A DNA stretch of 64,000 bases, taken from Zoogloea sp. (GTDB lineage Bacteria > Pseudomonadota > Gammaproteobacteria > Burkholderiales > Rhodocyclaceae). Location of the stretch: the NCBI RefSeq assembly GCF_028693495.1, contig NZ_JAQUVG010000004.1:1-64000 (forward strand), read 5' to 3'. Shown piece by piece: positions 57,633 to 64,000 of the stretch; within the stretch, counting starts at the first letter, position 1; each line of letters starts with the position of its first letter. The notes below the pieces were generated by a model, which worked only from the letters and a program-made list of their open reading frames with translations, ran no database searches and was not told the DNA's origin. Position numbers and translations under genes: made by a program.

Positions 57633-58903
57633 TGACCGCCCAAGTTGAAGACCACGGCCTGCTGCGCTTCCTCACCTGCGGCTCCGTGGATGACGGCAAG
57701 AGCACCCTGATCGGCCGCCTGCTGTTCGACACCAAGACCATCCTGGCCGACACCCTGACGGCCATTGAACGCACCTCCAGCAAGCGCGGCCTGACCGCCG
57801 TGGATCTGTCCCTGCTCACGGATGGCCTGCAGGCGGAGCGCGAGCAGGGCATCACCATTGACGTGGCCTATCGCTATTTCTCGACCGGCACCCGCAAGTA
57901 CATCATCGCCGACGCACCGGGCCACGAGCAGTACACCCGCAACATGGTCACTGCGGCCTCCACCGCCAACCTCGCCATCATCCTGATTGACGCACGCAAG
58001 GGCGTGCTCACCCAGACCCGCCGCCACAGCTATCTGGCCAAGCTGGTGGGCATTCCCCACGTGGTGGTCGCTGTCAACAAGATGGACCTCGTCGATTACG
58101 ATCAGGCCACCTACGAACGGATCGTGGCCGAATACCAGGCTTTTGCCGAGCAGATCGGCCTCGACGACGTACGCTTCATTCCCTTGTCGGCCCTCGTCGG
58201 CGACATGATTGTGGATCGGGGCGAGCGCCTGGACTGGTACCAGGGCCCAACCCTGATCGACATCCTCGAAGCAGCCCCCGCCGCCCACACCGAGAAGGCT
58301 GAAAGCTTCCGCTTTCCGGTTCAGTATGTGTGCCGCCCACAGGCCTCCGACAACCCCGAACTGCATGATTACCGCGGCTTCATGGGGCGAGTCGAGTCCG
58401 GCGAGATCAAGGTGGGGGACAGCGTCACCGTGCTGCCCAACGGGCGCACCAGCAAGATCAAGGACATCCAGCTCTACGGACAGTCCATCGGCAAGGCCAT
58501 CCACGAACAGTCTGTGACGGTGCTTCTGGAAGACGAAATCGACATCTCCCGGGGTGACATGATCGTCAACAGCGATGAGGTGCCCGTGCAGTCCAAGCAG
58601 GTAGACGCCATGGTCTGCTGGCTGTCCGAAACCCCGCTATCGCCGGCCCGGACCTACTGGCTGCGCCACACAACCCGGGAAGTGAAGGCCAAAGTGGCAA
58701 GCATTTCCCACCGGGTGGACATCAATTCCCTGGCCAATGAGAGCGCTGCCACCCTGGCGATGAACGACATCGCCAGAGTCACCCTCAAGCTGGCCCAACC
58801 TATTTTTGCCGACAACTACGAGGCTTCACGCGCCACTGGCGCCTTCATCCTGATCGACGAATCCACCAACAACACGGTGGGCGCTGGCATGATCGCCAGC
58901 TGA
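57632..58903 (+). CDS. cysN: sulfate adenylyltransferase large subunit (GTPase)
   Basis: A 423-residue translation-factor-like GTPase with G1 GSVDDGKST, G3 DAPGHEQY and G4 NKMDLVD, followed by two beta-barrel domains. It lacks the C-terminal APS kinase domain of CysNC fusions. GTP hydrolysis drives APS synthesis by CysD. It is the last gene of the operon. Confidence 0.96.
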   Translation: MTAQVEDHGLLRFLTCGSVDDGKSTLIGRLLFDTKTILADTLTAIERTSSKRGLTAVDLSLLTDGLQAEREQGITIDVAYRYFSTGTRKYIIADAPGHEQYTRNMVTAASTANLAIILIDARKGVLTQTRRHSYLAKLVGIPHVVVAVNKMDLVDYDQATYERIVAEYQAFAEQIGLDDVRFIPLSALVGDMIVDRGERLDWYQGPTLIDILEAAPAAHTEKAESFRFPVQYVCRPQASDNPELHDYRGFMGRVESGEIKVGDSVTVLPNGRTSKIKDIQLYGQSIGKAIHEQSVTVLLEDEIDISRGDMIVNSDEVPVQSKQVDAMVCWLSETPLSPARTYWLRHTTREVKAKVASISHRVDINSLANESAATLAMNDIARVTLKLAQPIFADNYEASRATGAFILIDESTNNTVGAGMIAS

Positions 58904-58911
58904 AAAGGGCC

Positions 58912-58950
58912 TGCAGCAAGGCACGGTCAAGGTCATCGAGCCTTGCTGCG
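58912..58950 (+). terminator. hairpin after cysN
   Basis: GCAGCAAGGC pairs perfectly with GCCTTGCTGC across a 17-base loop, nine bases after the cysN stop. There is no T tract, so it may terminate weakly or protect the 3' end. Confidence 0.45.
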
Positions 58951-59029
58951 GATCACCCTGACACCGGGCATTTCAAACACATTCGTGAGGCTGCTCGAGC
59001 CGTTCAAGCGCTCACGACCCTCCGCTCAA

Positions 59030-59416
59030 TCGGGATAAGAGCAGTCAGATTATCTGACCACCCCCTCCCGCCCCCCCATGCGGGTCCGTACCGGGCGCTT
59101 GGAATGGTTGAGGCAGTCCGCAGGCAAATCCTAGGGCACACCCCTGGTTACGCCAGTTCCAGTTGGGCAAGGTTGATTGCCTGGCTCCCGGAGCATTGAG
59201 GGTGGATACATGCGAGCTTTGGGTTAATGAACATCTGAGACTCCCCGCTCTCGACAACTCGGGTGCTCCACCTCCCATTCCTTCAGCCCTTCACCCCAAG
59301 ATGGCCACCCACCACTGTGGCCTCTGCATGAGTTCTCTATCCACTTCACTTCGTCGCTGTGACCAACCTGCAGCCGGCCTTACACCCGGAGGAAGGCGCC
59401 CATACTGGGCGCGCAC
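59030..59416 (-). mobile_element. ORF-less, decayed class C group II intron
   Basis: Read on the minus strand, the element starts GTGCGCGCCCAGTATGGGCG, followed by CTCCGGGTGTAAGGCC and an internal CTGAAGGAATGG. These match the 5' end and domain I motifs of class C group II introns (for example GUGUG-CCCGGCAUGGG and CUGAAGGAAGC). Near the 3' end CGCCCGGTACGGACCCGCAT resembles domain V. GGTCAGATAATCTGACTGCT followed by CTTATCCCGATT resembles domain VI with its branch region. Domain V has several mismatches. No reverse transcriptase is encoded in about 387 bases. It sits just past the rplQ terminator hairpin, the known target type of class C introns. Confidence 0.6.
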
Positions 59417-59421
59417 CAAAG

Positions 59422-59449
59422 CAAGAAGCCGGCTTACGCCGGCTTCTTG
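59422..59449 (-). terminator. terminator of the ribosomal/rpoA operon
   Basis: CAAGAAGCCGGC/GCCGGCTTCTTG, a 12-base-pair stem with a four-base loop, follows rplQ. On the minus strand its expected T tract is cut short after GCTTTG, where the group II intron sequence begins. Confidence 0.8.
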
Positions 59450-59473
59450 AAATACATTTTCAGTACCACTCGA

Positions 59474-59875
59474 TCAGGCAGCGACCTGCTCGGTATCCTG
59501 GGCAGCTACTTCACCTTCGGGGCGATCCAGAAGTTCAACGAACGCCATCGGAGCATTGTCGCCATCACGGAAACCGCACTTCAGGATGCGCAGGTATCCA
59601 CCGTTGCGGGTGGAGAAACGCTGACCCAGCTCGTCAAAAATCTTGACGACCATCTCGCGATCGCGGAGACGGTCAAAGGCAAGACGACGATTCGCCAGGC
59701 TCGGCTTCTTGCCGAGGGTGATCAAGGGCTCAACCACTTTGCGAAGCTCCTTGGCTTTGGGCAGCGTGGTCTTGATGACCTCGTGCCTCAGCAGGGAGTT
59801 CGCCATGTTGCGCAACATCGCCTGACGGTGCGCGCTGGTGCGGTTGAGCTTGCGAAGACCATTACGGTGACGCAT
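59474..59875 (-). CDS. rplQ: 50S ribosomal protein L17
   Basis: A 133-residue L17 with the standard start [20 protein letters not shown] and [17 protein letters not shown]. It is the last gene of the alpha operon in its usual place after rpoA. Confidence 0.97.
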   Translation of the reverse strand: MRHRNGLRKLNRTSAHRQAMLRNMANSLLRHEVIKTTLPKAKELRKVVEPLITLGKKPSLANRRLAFDRLRDREMVVKIFDELGQRFSTRNGGYLRILKCGFRDGDNAPMAFVELLDRPEGEVAAQDTEQVAA

Positions 59876-59901
59876 TTGTTATTACCTCTTCTTCGTTACG
59901 C

Positions 59902-60888
59902 TCAACCGAGCTTTTCCAGCCCGGCCGGCGGCCAGTTTTCAAGTTTCATGCCCAGCGTGAGACCACGCGAGGCGAGGACTTCCTTGATCTCGTTCAGCGA
60001 CTTCCGGCCCAGATTCGGGGTCTTGAGCAATTCGGTCTCGGTGCGCTGGATCAGATCACCGATGTAATAGATGTTCTCGGCCTTGAGACAATTCGCAGAA
60101 CGAACAGTCAGCTCGAGATCATCAACCGGACGCAGCAGGATCGGATCAATTGCCGGGGCCTTGGGCGCTTCAACCGCCGTAGGCGTACCTTCCAGATCGG
60201 CAAACACGGACAACTGGTCCATCAGAACCCGTGCCGCAAAACGGACTGCTTCCTCAGGATCCACTGCACCGTTGGTCTCGATGTCGAGAACCAGCCTGTC
60301 CAGATCAGTACGCTGCTCCACACGGGCGCTCTCAACAGCATAGCTGACGCGACGAACCGGACTGAACGAAGCATCCAGTACAACGCGGCCAATGGTCTTG
60401 GTTTCGCCAGCAGCAGGACGCTGGTTGCCAGGAACGTAACCACGTCCCTGCTCAACCTTCACCTGCAGGTCAAGCTTACCGCCAGGCGCGAGGTGAGCAA
60501 TCACATGGTCCGGATTGATCACTTCAACGTCGTGAGGCACCTCGATGTCGGCTGCAGTGACCACACCCTCACCGGACTTGGCAAGGGACAGCGTGACTTC
60601 GTTGCGACCATGCACCTTGAGGACGACGCCCTTCAGGTTCAGCAGCAGGTCGACAACGTCTTCCCGCACACCATCCAGCGTCGAGTACTCATGCAGTACG
60701 CCCTCGATCGACACCTCGGTCGGCGCGTAGCCCGGCAGCGACGACAGCAGAATCCGGCGGAGTGCATTGCCAAGGGTATGACCGAAGCCGCGTTCAAACG
60801 GCTCCATGGTCACACGGGCATGCACCGGCGAAACGTTCTGCACCTCGATGATGCGCGGTTTCAGCAGAGCATTACTTTGCATCGACAA
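59902..60888 (-). CDS. rpoA: RNA polymerase alpha subunit
   Basis: A 328-residue alpha subunit. The N-terminal dimerisation domain ([23 protein letters not shown]) spans about 1-235, and the C-terminal domain that contacts UP elements and activators follows the linker ([33 protein letters not shown]). It lies between rpsD and rplQ as in other proteobacteria. Confidence 0.98.
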   Translation of the reverse strand: MSMQSNALLKPRIIEVQNVSPVHARVTMEPFERGFGHTLGNALRRILLSSLPGYAPTEVSIEGVLHEYSTLDGVREDVVDLLLNLKGVVLKVHGRNEVTLSLAKSGEGVVTAADIEVPHDVEVINPDHVIAHLAPGGKLDLQVKVEQGRGYVPGNQRPAAGETKTIGRVVLDASFSPVRRVSYAVESARVEQRTDLDRLVLDIETNGAVDPEEAVRFAARVLMDQLSVFADLEGTPTAVEAPKAPAIDPILLRPVDDLELTVRSANCLKAENIYYIGDLIQRTETELLKTPNLGRKSLNEIKEVLASRGLTLGMKLENWPPAGLEKLG

Positions 60889-60924
60889 TCCTTCTATAGA
60901 GCCGCGCCAGAGGCGCGACCGCCA

Positions 60925-61554
60925 TTAACGCGAATACAGTTCGACGACCAGACCTTCATTCAGGGTCGGGGGCAGTTCCGCGCGCTGCGGATAAGCCTTG
61001 AACGTACCCTTGCCGGACTTGATATCCACCGCCAGCCACTCGGGGAAGCCCCGGGCCTCGGCAGCCTCAAGGGCAGCCTTGACACGCAGCTGGTTGCGAG
61101 CGGTATCGGTCAGGGTGATCTCATCACCCGGACGAACGGTATAGGAAGGGATGTTCACGCGCTTGCCGTTAACCAGTACGCCGTTGTGACGGACAACCTG
61201 GCGAGCTTCGGCACGGGAAGCACCAAAACCCATACGGTAAGCAACTGCATCCAGACGGCCTTCGAGGAGCTGGAGCAGGTTTTCACCCGTCTGGCCCTTG
61301 CGGCGATCAGCTTCAGCGTAAGTCTTGCGGAACTGACGCTCGAGAACACCATAGACACGACGGATCTTCTGCTTTTCACGCAGCTGAACGCCATAACCGG
61401 ACAAACGCTGGCCAGACTTCTGGCCGTGCTGACCAGGAGCGTAAGACCGGCGCTCAATCGCGCACTTGTCAGTAAAGCATTTTTCGCCCTTCAGAAAGAG
61501 CTTCTCACCCTCGCGGCGGCACTGACGGCACTTGGGGTCAAGATTACGAGCCAC
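60925..61554 (-). CDS. rpsD: 30S ribosomal protein S4
   Basis: A 209-residue S4 with an S4 RNA-binding domain (about 97-160). The N terminus keeps a four-cysteine zinc motif (CRQC and CFTDKC), the zinc-binding form of S4. It starts assembly of the 30S body and in E. coli also represses this operon by binding its mRNA. Confidence 0.98.
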   Translation of the reverse strand: MARNLDPKCRQCRREGEKLFLKGEKCFTDKCAIERRSYAPGQHGQKSGQRLSGYGVQLREKQKIRRVYGVLERQFRKTYAEADRRKGQTGENLLQLLEGRLDAVAYRMGFGASRAEARQVVRHNGVLVNGKRVNIPSYTVRPGDEITLTDTARNQLRVKAALEAAEARGFPEWLAVDIKSGKGTFKAYPQRAELPPTLNEGLVVELYSR

Positions 61555-61568
61555 TGTTCAACTCCTTG

Positions 61569-61958
61569 TCAGATACGACGCTTCTTCGGCGGACGGCAGC
61601 CGTTGTGCGGAATCGGGGTGATATCGGTGATCGTGGTGATCTTGATACCCAGCGCGTTCAGCGCCCGAACACTGGACTCACGACCAGGACCAGGGCCCTT
61701 GACGCGAACTTCCAGATTCTTGATGCCGCACTCGACGGCCACCTTGCCAGCCGCTTCAGCAGCGACCTGGGCAGCAAACGGGGTGCTCTTGCGGGAGCCC
61801 TTGAAGCCGGCGCCACCGGAGGTAGCCCACGACAGCGCGTTGCCCTGGCGATCGGTGATCGTGATGATCGTGTTATTGAAGGAAGCATGAACGTGAGCGA
61901 TGCCCTCGGCCACGTTCTTCTTGATCTTCTTGCGAACCTTCGCAGCAGTCTTTGCCAT
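61569..61958 (-). CDS. rpsK: 30S ribosomal protein S11
   Basis: A 129-residue S11, with [20 protein letters not shown] in the core and the basic tail [15 protein letters not shown]. It forms part of the 30S platform. Thirteen bases separate it from rpsM. Confidence 0.98.
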   Translation of the reverse strand: MAKTAAKVRKKIKKNVAEGIAHVHASFNNTIITITDRQGNALSWATSGGAGFKGSRKSTPFAAQVAAEAAGKVAVECGIKNLEVRVKGPGPGRESSVRALNALGIKITTITDITPIPHNGCRPPKKRRI

Positions 61959-61971
61959 GTTTTATCCCTGA

Positions 61972-62334
61972 TTACTTCTTGCCGGCGATCGCCTTGCGCG
62001 GCCCCTTGCGGGTGCGGGCGTTCGTACGAGTACGCTGGCCACGAAGGGGCAAACCACGGCGATGGCGGACCCCGCGATAGCACCCCAGATCCATGAGGCG
62101 CTTGATACTCATCGTCACTTCACGACGCAGATCACCTTCAACGGTGAACTTCGCGACTTCGTCGCGCAGTCGTTCCATGTCGGATTCGGTCAGATCCTTG
62201 ATCTTTGTAGAGCGGGCCACAGTGGCCGCATCACAGATCTGTTGCGCACGAGTGCGTCCGATACCGAAAATCGCAGTAAGAGCGATTTCCGTGTGCTTAT
62301 GATTGGGAATGTTTACCCCTGCAATGCGGGCCAT
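61972..62334 (-). CDS. rpsM: 30S ribosomal protein S13
   Basis: A 120-residue S13 ([20 protein letters not shown], then [12 protein letters not shown] and [20 protein letters not shown]). It contacts the 50S subunit and P-site tRNA. The basic tail is complete. Confidence 0.98.
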   Translation of the reverse strand: MARIAGVNIPNHKHTEIALTAIFGIGRTRAQQICDAATVARSTKIKDLTESDMERLRDEVAKFTVEGDLRREVTMSIKRLMDLGCYRGVRHRRGLPLRGQRTRTNARTRKGPRKAIAGKK

Positions 62335-62387
62335 GCGTTCACCCCAGAATGCTAAACATTAAATTATAAAGAATGCGGGTGACCGCA

Positions 62388-62501
62388 TCAACCCTGGCGC
62401 TGCTTATGACGCGGATCGGTACAGATCACACGCACAACACCCTTGCGACGGACAATTTTGCAGTTCCTGCAAAGCCGCTTGACCGATGCTTGAACTCTCA
62501 T
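62388..62501 (-). CDS. rpmJ: 50S ribosomal protein L36
   Basis: This 37-codon gene is too short for the ORF track. It reads [20 protein letters not shown], continues [17 protein letters not shown] and keeps the zinc ligands C, C, C and H of the C+ form. TAGGAGCAAGAA precedes the ATG. It sits between the 35-codon ORF and rpsM, its normal location. Confidence 0.97.
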   Translation of the reverse strand: MRVQASVKRLCRNCKIVRRKGVVRVICTDPRHKQRQG

Positions 62502-62517
62502 TTCTTGCTCCTAACAA

Positions 62518-62625
62518 CTATTCTGTTATTTCGCTCGGAAAACGATCCGGGCTCCACTCAAATTCCACGGCGTCACAACCTTCAAGCTTGTTACCAGGAA
62601 GATTCTCGGTGACCTGAACCAGCAT
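62518..62625 (-). CDS. unannotated 35-codon acidic ORF between secY and rpmJ
   Basis: ATG 62625 (with a GTG one codon before) opens MLVQVTENLPGNKLEGCDAV and ends in WSPDRFPSEITE at TAG 62518. GAAGGAAGG stands at ribosome-binding distance. It lies 28 bases after the secY stop and 16 before rpmJ, the slot where many betaproteobacteria have infA (IF-1, about 72 codons). It is too short for IF-1, and beyond a weak ENLP match it does not resemble it. The product would be a small acidic protein; a decayed gene is the alternative. Confidence 0.45.
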   Translation of the reverse strand: MLVQVTENLPGNKLEGCDAVEFEWSPDRFPSEITE

Positions 62626-62653
62626 CACGACGCCACCTTCCTTCGACAGGAGC

Positions 62654-63979
62654 TTATTTGAGCGGAACCCGCGAGCCCTTGAAGTTAGCCTTCTTCAACA
62701 GGCTTTCGTACTGGTGGGACATGATGTAGGCCTGAACCTGGGACATGAAGTCCATCGTCACCACCACGATGATCAACAAGGATGTCCCGCCGAAATAGAA
62801 CGGCACGTTCCATTTCAGGATCAGAAACTCAGGAAGCAGGCAGACCAGGGTGATATACACCGCACCCGCCAGCGTAAGGCGCATCAAAATCTTGTCGATG
62901 TAACGCGCCGTCTGCTCGCCAGGCCGTATGCCCGGCACGAAAGCACCACTCTTCTTCAGATTGTCAGCGGTCTCCTTGGCATTGAAGACAAGGGCCGTAT
63001 AGAAGAAGCAGAAGAAAACAATCGCTGCAGCATAGAGAATCACGTAAATCGGCTGCCCCGGCGCGAGCGTCGATCCAAGATCCTTGAGCCAGGTCATGCT
63101 CTCCGATGAACCAAACCACTGGGCCAGGGTCGCCGGAAAAAGAATGATGCTGGACGCAAAAATCGGAGGAATCACTCCAGCCATGTTGAGCTTCAGCGGC
63201 AAATGAGAACTCTGTCCGCCAAAGATCTTGTTGCCGACCTGACGCTTCGCATAGTTGACCAGGATCTTGCGCTGACCACGTTCGACAAAAACCACTACAG
63301 CCGTAACCGCCACCACCAGAATGCAGATTACCAGTGAAGTGAAGGGGTGCATTGCGCCCGTCCTCACCAGCTCGAACAAGCCACCGAGTGAACTCGGAAG
63401 ACCCGCAGCAATACCTGCAAAGATGATGATCGAGATCCCGTTGCCGAGTCCCCGTTCAGTAATCTGCTCACCCAGCCACATCAAAAACATTGTGCCGGTG
63501 ACCAGAGTAGAAACAGTGACAAAGCGGAACATCAGCCCCGGATCAAGCACCAGACCTTGCTGCGACTCCAGTGCCACAGCGATCCCGAGGCCCTGGAAAA
63601 GGGCCAGAGCGAGCGTGCCATAACGGGTGTACTGCGTGATCTTGCGACGTCCGGCCTCGCCCTCCTTCTTCAATGCTTCTAGTTGCGGTGAAGCAACTGT
63701 CAGCAACTGCATGATGATCGATGCCGAAATGTACGGCATGATCCCCAACGCGAAGATGGTGAAACGAGACAGCGCACCACCCGAGAAAAGGTTGAACACC
63801 CCGAGGATGCCGCCCTTCTGGCTCTTGAACAGATCCGCAAGGGCTACAGGGTCGATACCCGGCACCGGGATGTGAGCACCAATTCGATAAACAATCAGTG
63901 CTCCCAGCAGGAACATCAAGCGACGCTTGAGATCCCCAAACTTCCCAGGTGCCGCCAGCGCGGACGGTTGATTGGCCAC
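62654..63979 (-). CDS. secY: preprotein translocase subunit SecY
   Basis: A 441-residue channel protein with ten TM helices, starting [20 protein letters not shown]. Family blocks are [25 protein letters not shown] and the cytosolic loop before TM10 ([20 protein letters not shown]). The start is a GTG at 63979 preceded by TAAGG, decided by the homologous N terminus. It forms the Sec translocon with SecE and SecG. Confidence 0.97.
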   Translation of the reverse strand: MANQPSALAAPGKFGDLKRRLMFLLGALIVYRIGAHIPVPGIDPVALADLFKSQKGGILGVFNLFSGGALSRFTIFALGIMPYISASIIMQLLTVASPQLEALKKEGEAGRRKITQYTRYGTLALALFQGLGIAVALESQQGLVLDPGLMFRFVTVSTLVTGTMFLMWLGEQITERGLGNGISIIIFAGIAAGLPSSLGGLFELVRTGAMHPFTSLVICILVVAVTAVVVFVERGQRKILVNYAKRQVGNKIFGGQSSHLPLKLNMAGVIPPIFASSIILFPATLAQWFGSSESMTWLKDLGSTLAPGQPIYVILYAAAIVFFCFFYTALVFNAKETADNLKKSGAFVPGIRPGEQTARYIDKILMRLTLAGAVYITLVCLLPEFLILKWNVPFYFGGTSLLIIVVVTMDFMSQVQAYIMSHQYESLLKKANFKGSRVPLK

Positions 63980-63987
63980 GCTGAACC

Positions 63988-64000
63988 TTACTCGGCAGAG
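63988..64000 (-). CDS. rplO: probable 3' end of rplO (L15), cut by the window edge
   Basis: Upstream of secY on the minus strand, the last bases read Ser-Ala-Glu-stop (TAA at 63988-63990). In this operon rplO precedes secY, so this is probably its end. Only three codons are visible; identification rests on gene order. Confidence 0.4.

Noticed and set aside
59045-59278. ORFs inside the group II intron-like element (also 59163-59450)
   Set aside because: Short frames without reverse transcriptase or maturase motifs; the sequence is better explained as structured intron RNA.
62518-62625. Calling the 35-codon ORF infA
   Set aside because: IF-1 has about 72 residues and an OB fold; only a weak ENLP match is shared.

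Overview
The window is GC-rich (roughly 63-66% by eye), densely coded DNA, about 92% genes, with short spacers and many ATGA-type overlaps. It looks like chromosomal DNA of a betaproteobacterium, most likely Rhodocyclales (an Azospira/Dechloromonas/Zoogloea-type relative). The main reasons are the ribosomal and RNA polymerase operon order (secY-rpmJ-rpsM-rpsK-rpsD-rpoA-rplQ), the cysI-DUF934-cysH-cysD-cysN sulfate operon, and a PEP-CTERM protein behind a sigma-54-type promoter. No prophage, plasmid, CRISPR, tRNA or rRNA gene was seen.

Layout. 0-8 kb: a LysR regulator divergent from a DOPA-type extradiol dioxygenase, cytochrome b561 with two YceI proteins, an acyltransferase, and a large Cache-HAMP-GAF-HD-GYP signalling protein. 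7.9-14.4 kb: an AraC regulator divergent from a five-gene acyl-CoA oxidation operon (SDR dehydrogenase, thiolase, acyl-CoA dehydrogenase, 2-methylacyl-CoA racemase type protein, enoyl-CoA hydratase), consistent with branched-chain or isoleucine acyl-CoA breakdown. 14.5-21 kb: gpmI, a DUF3025 protein, a lipoprotein, pyrC, and gltJKL without its binding protein. The likely gltI lies at 46.5 kb next to an asparaginase. 21-24.5 kb: rsmI divergent from yraN, a secreted HIRAN protein, diaA, a BON lipoprotein and a Tat-exported Csp1-type copper protein.

24.5-35 kb holds the most interesting block. A MerR/B12-binding photoreceptor-type regulator (LitR/CarH family, with its cobalamin-contacting Trp, Glu and His residues retained) is divergent from an eleven-gene run. 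That run encodes a small membrane protein, glutathione peroxidase, FolE2, an FAD oxidoreductase, DUF1365, a Cfa-like methyltransferase, a chalcone-isomerase-like protein, an MFS transporter, a DUF3833 lipoprotein, an SDR and an NTF2-like protein. Two near-identical palindromes sit in the 84-bp divergent promoter. The Cfa homologue lacks two bicarbonate-site residues of true cyclopropane synthases, which points to a different lipid modification, such as methylated or furan fatty acids.

35-52 kb: gluQ, a spermidine-synthase-like protein, a chemoreceptor with a sigma-28-type promoter, a TonB copper receptor, modABC with a frameshifted Mop-domain remnant and a ModE-like box upstream, rhlE, a cytochrome c, gltI with asparaginase, a KefC-type antiporter, and a PEP-CTERM protein preceded by phased A-rich direct repeats and a sigma-54-type promoter. 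52-59 kb: cysB divergent from the sulfate assimilation operon. 59-64 kb: a compact, ORF-less, decayed class C group II intron just behind the rplQ terminator, then the end of the ribosomal protein/RNA polymerase operon. That operon has an unannotated 35-codon ORF between secY and rpmJ, where infA is commonly found.
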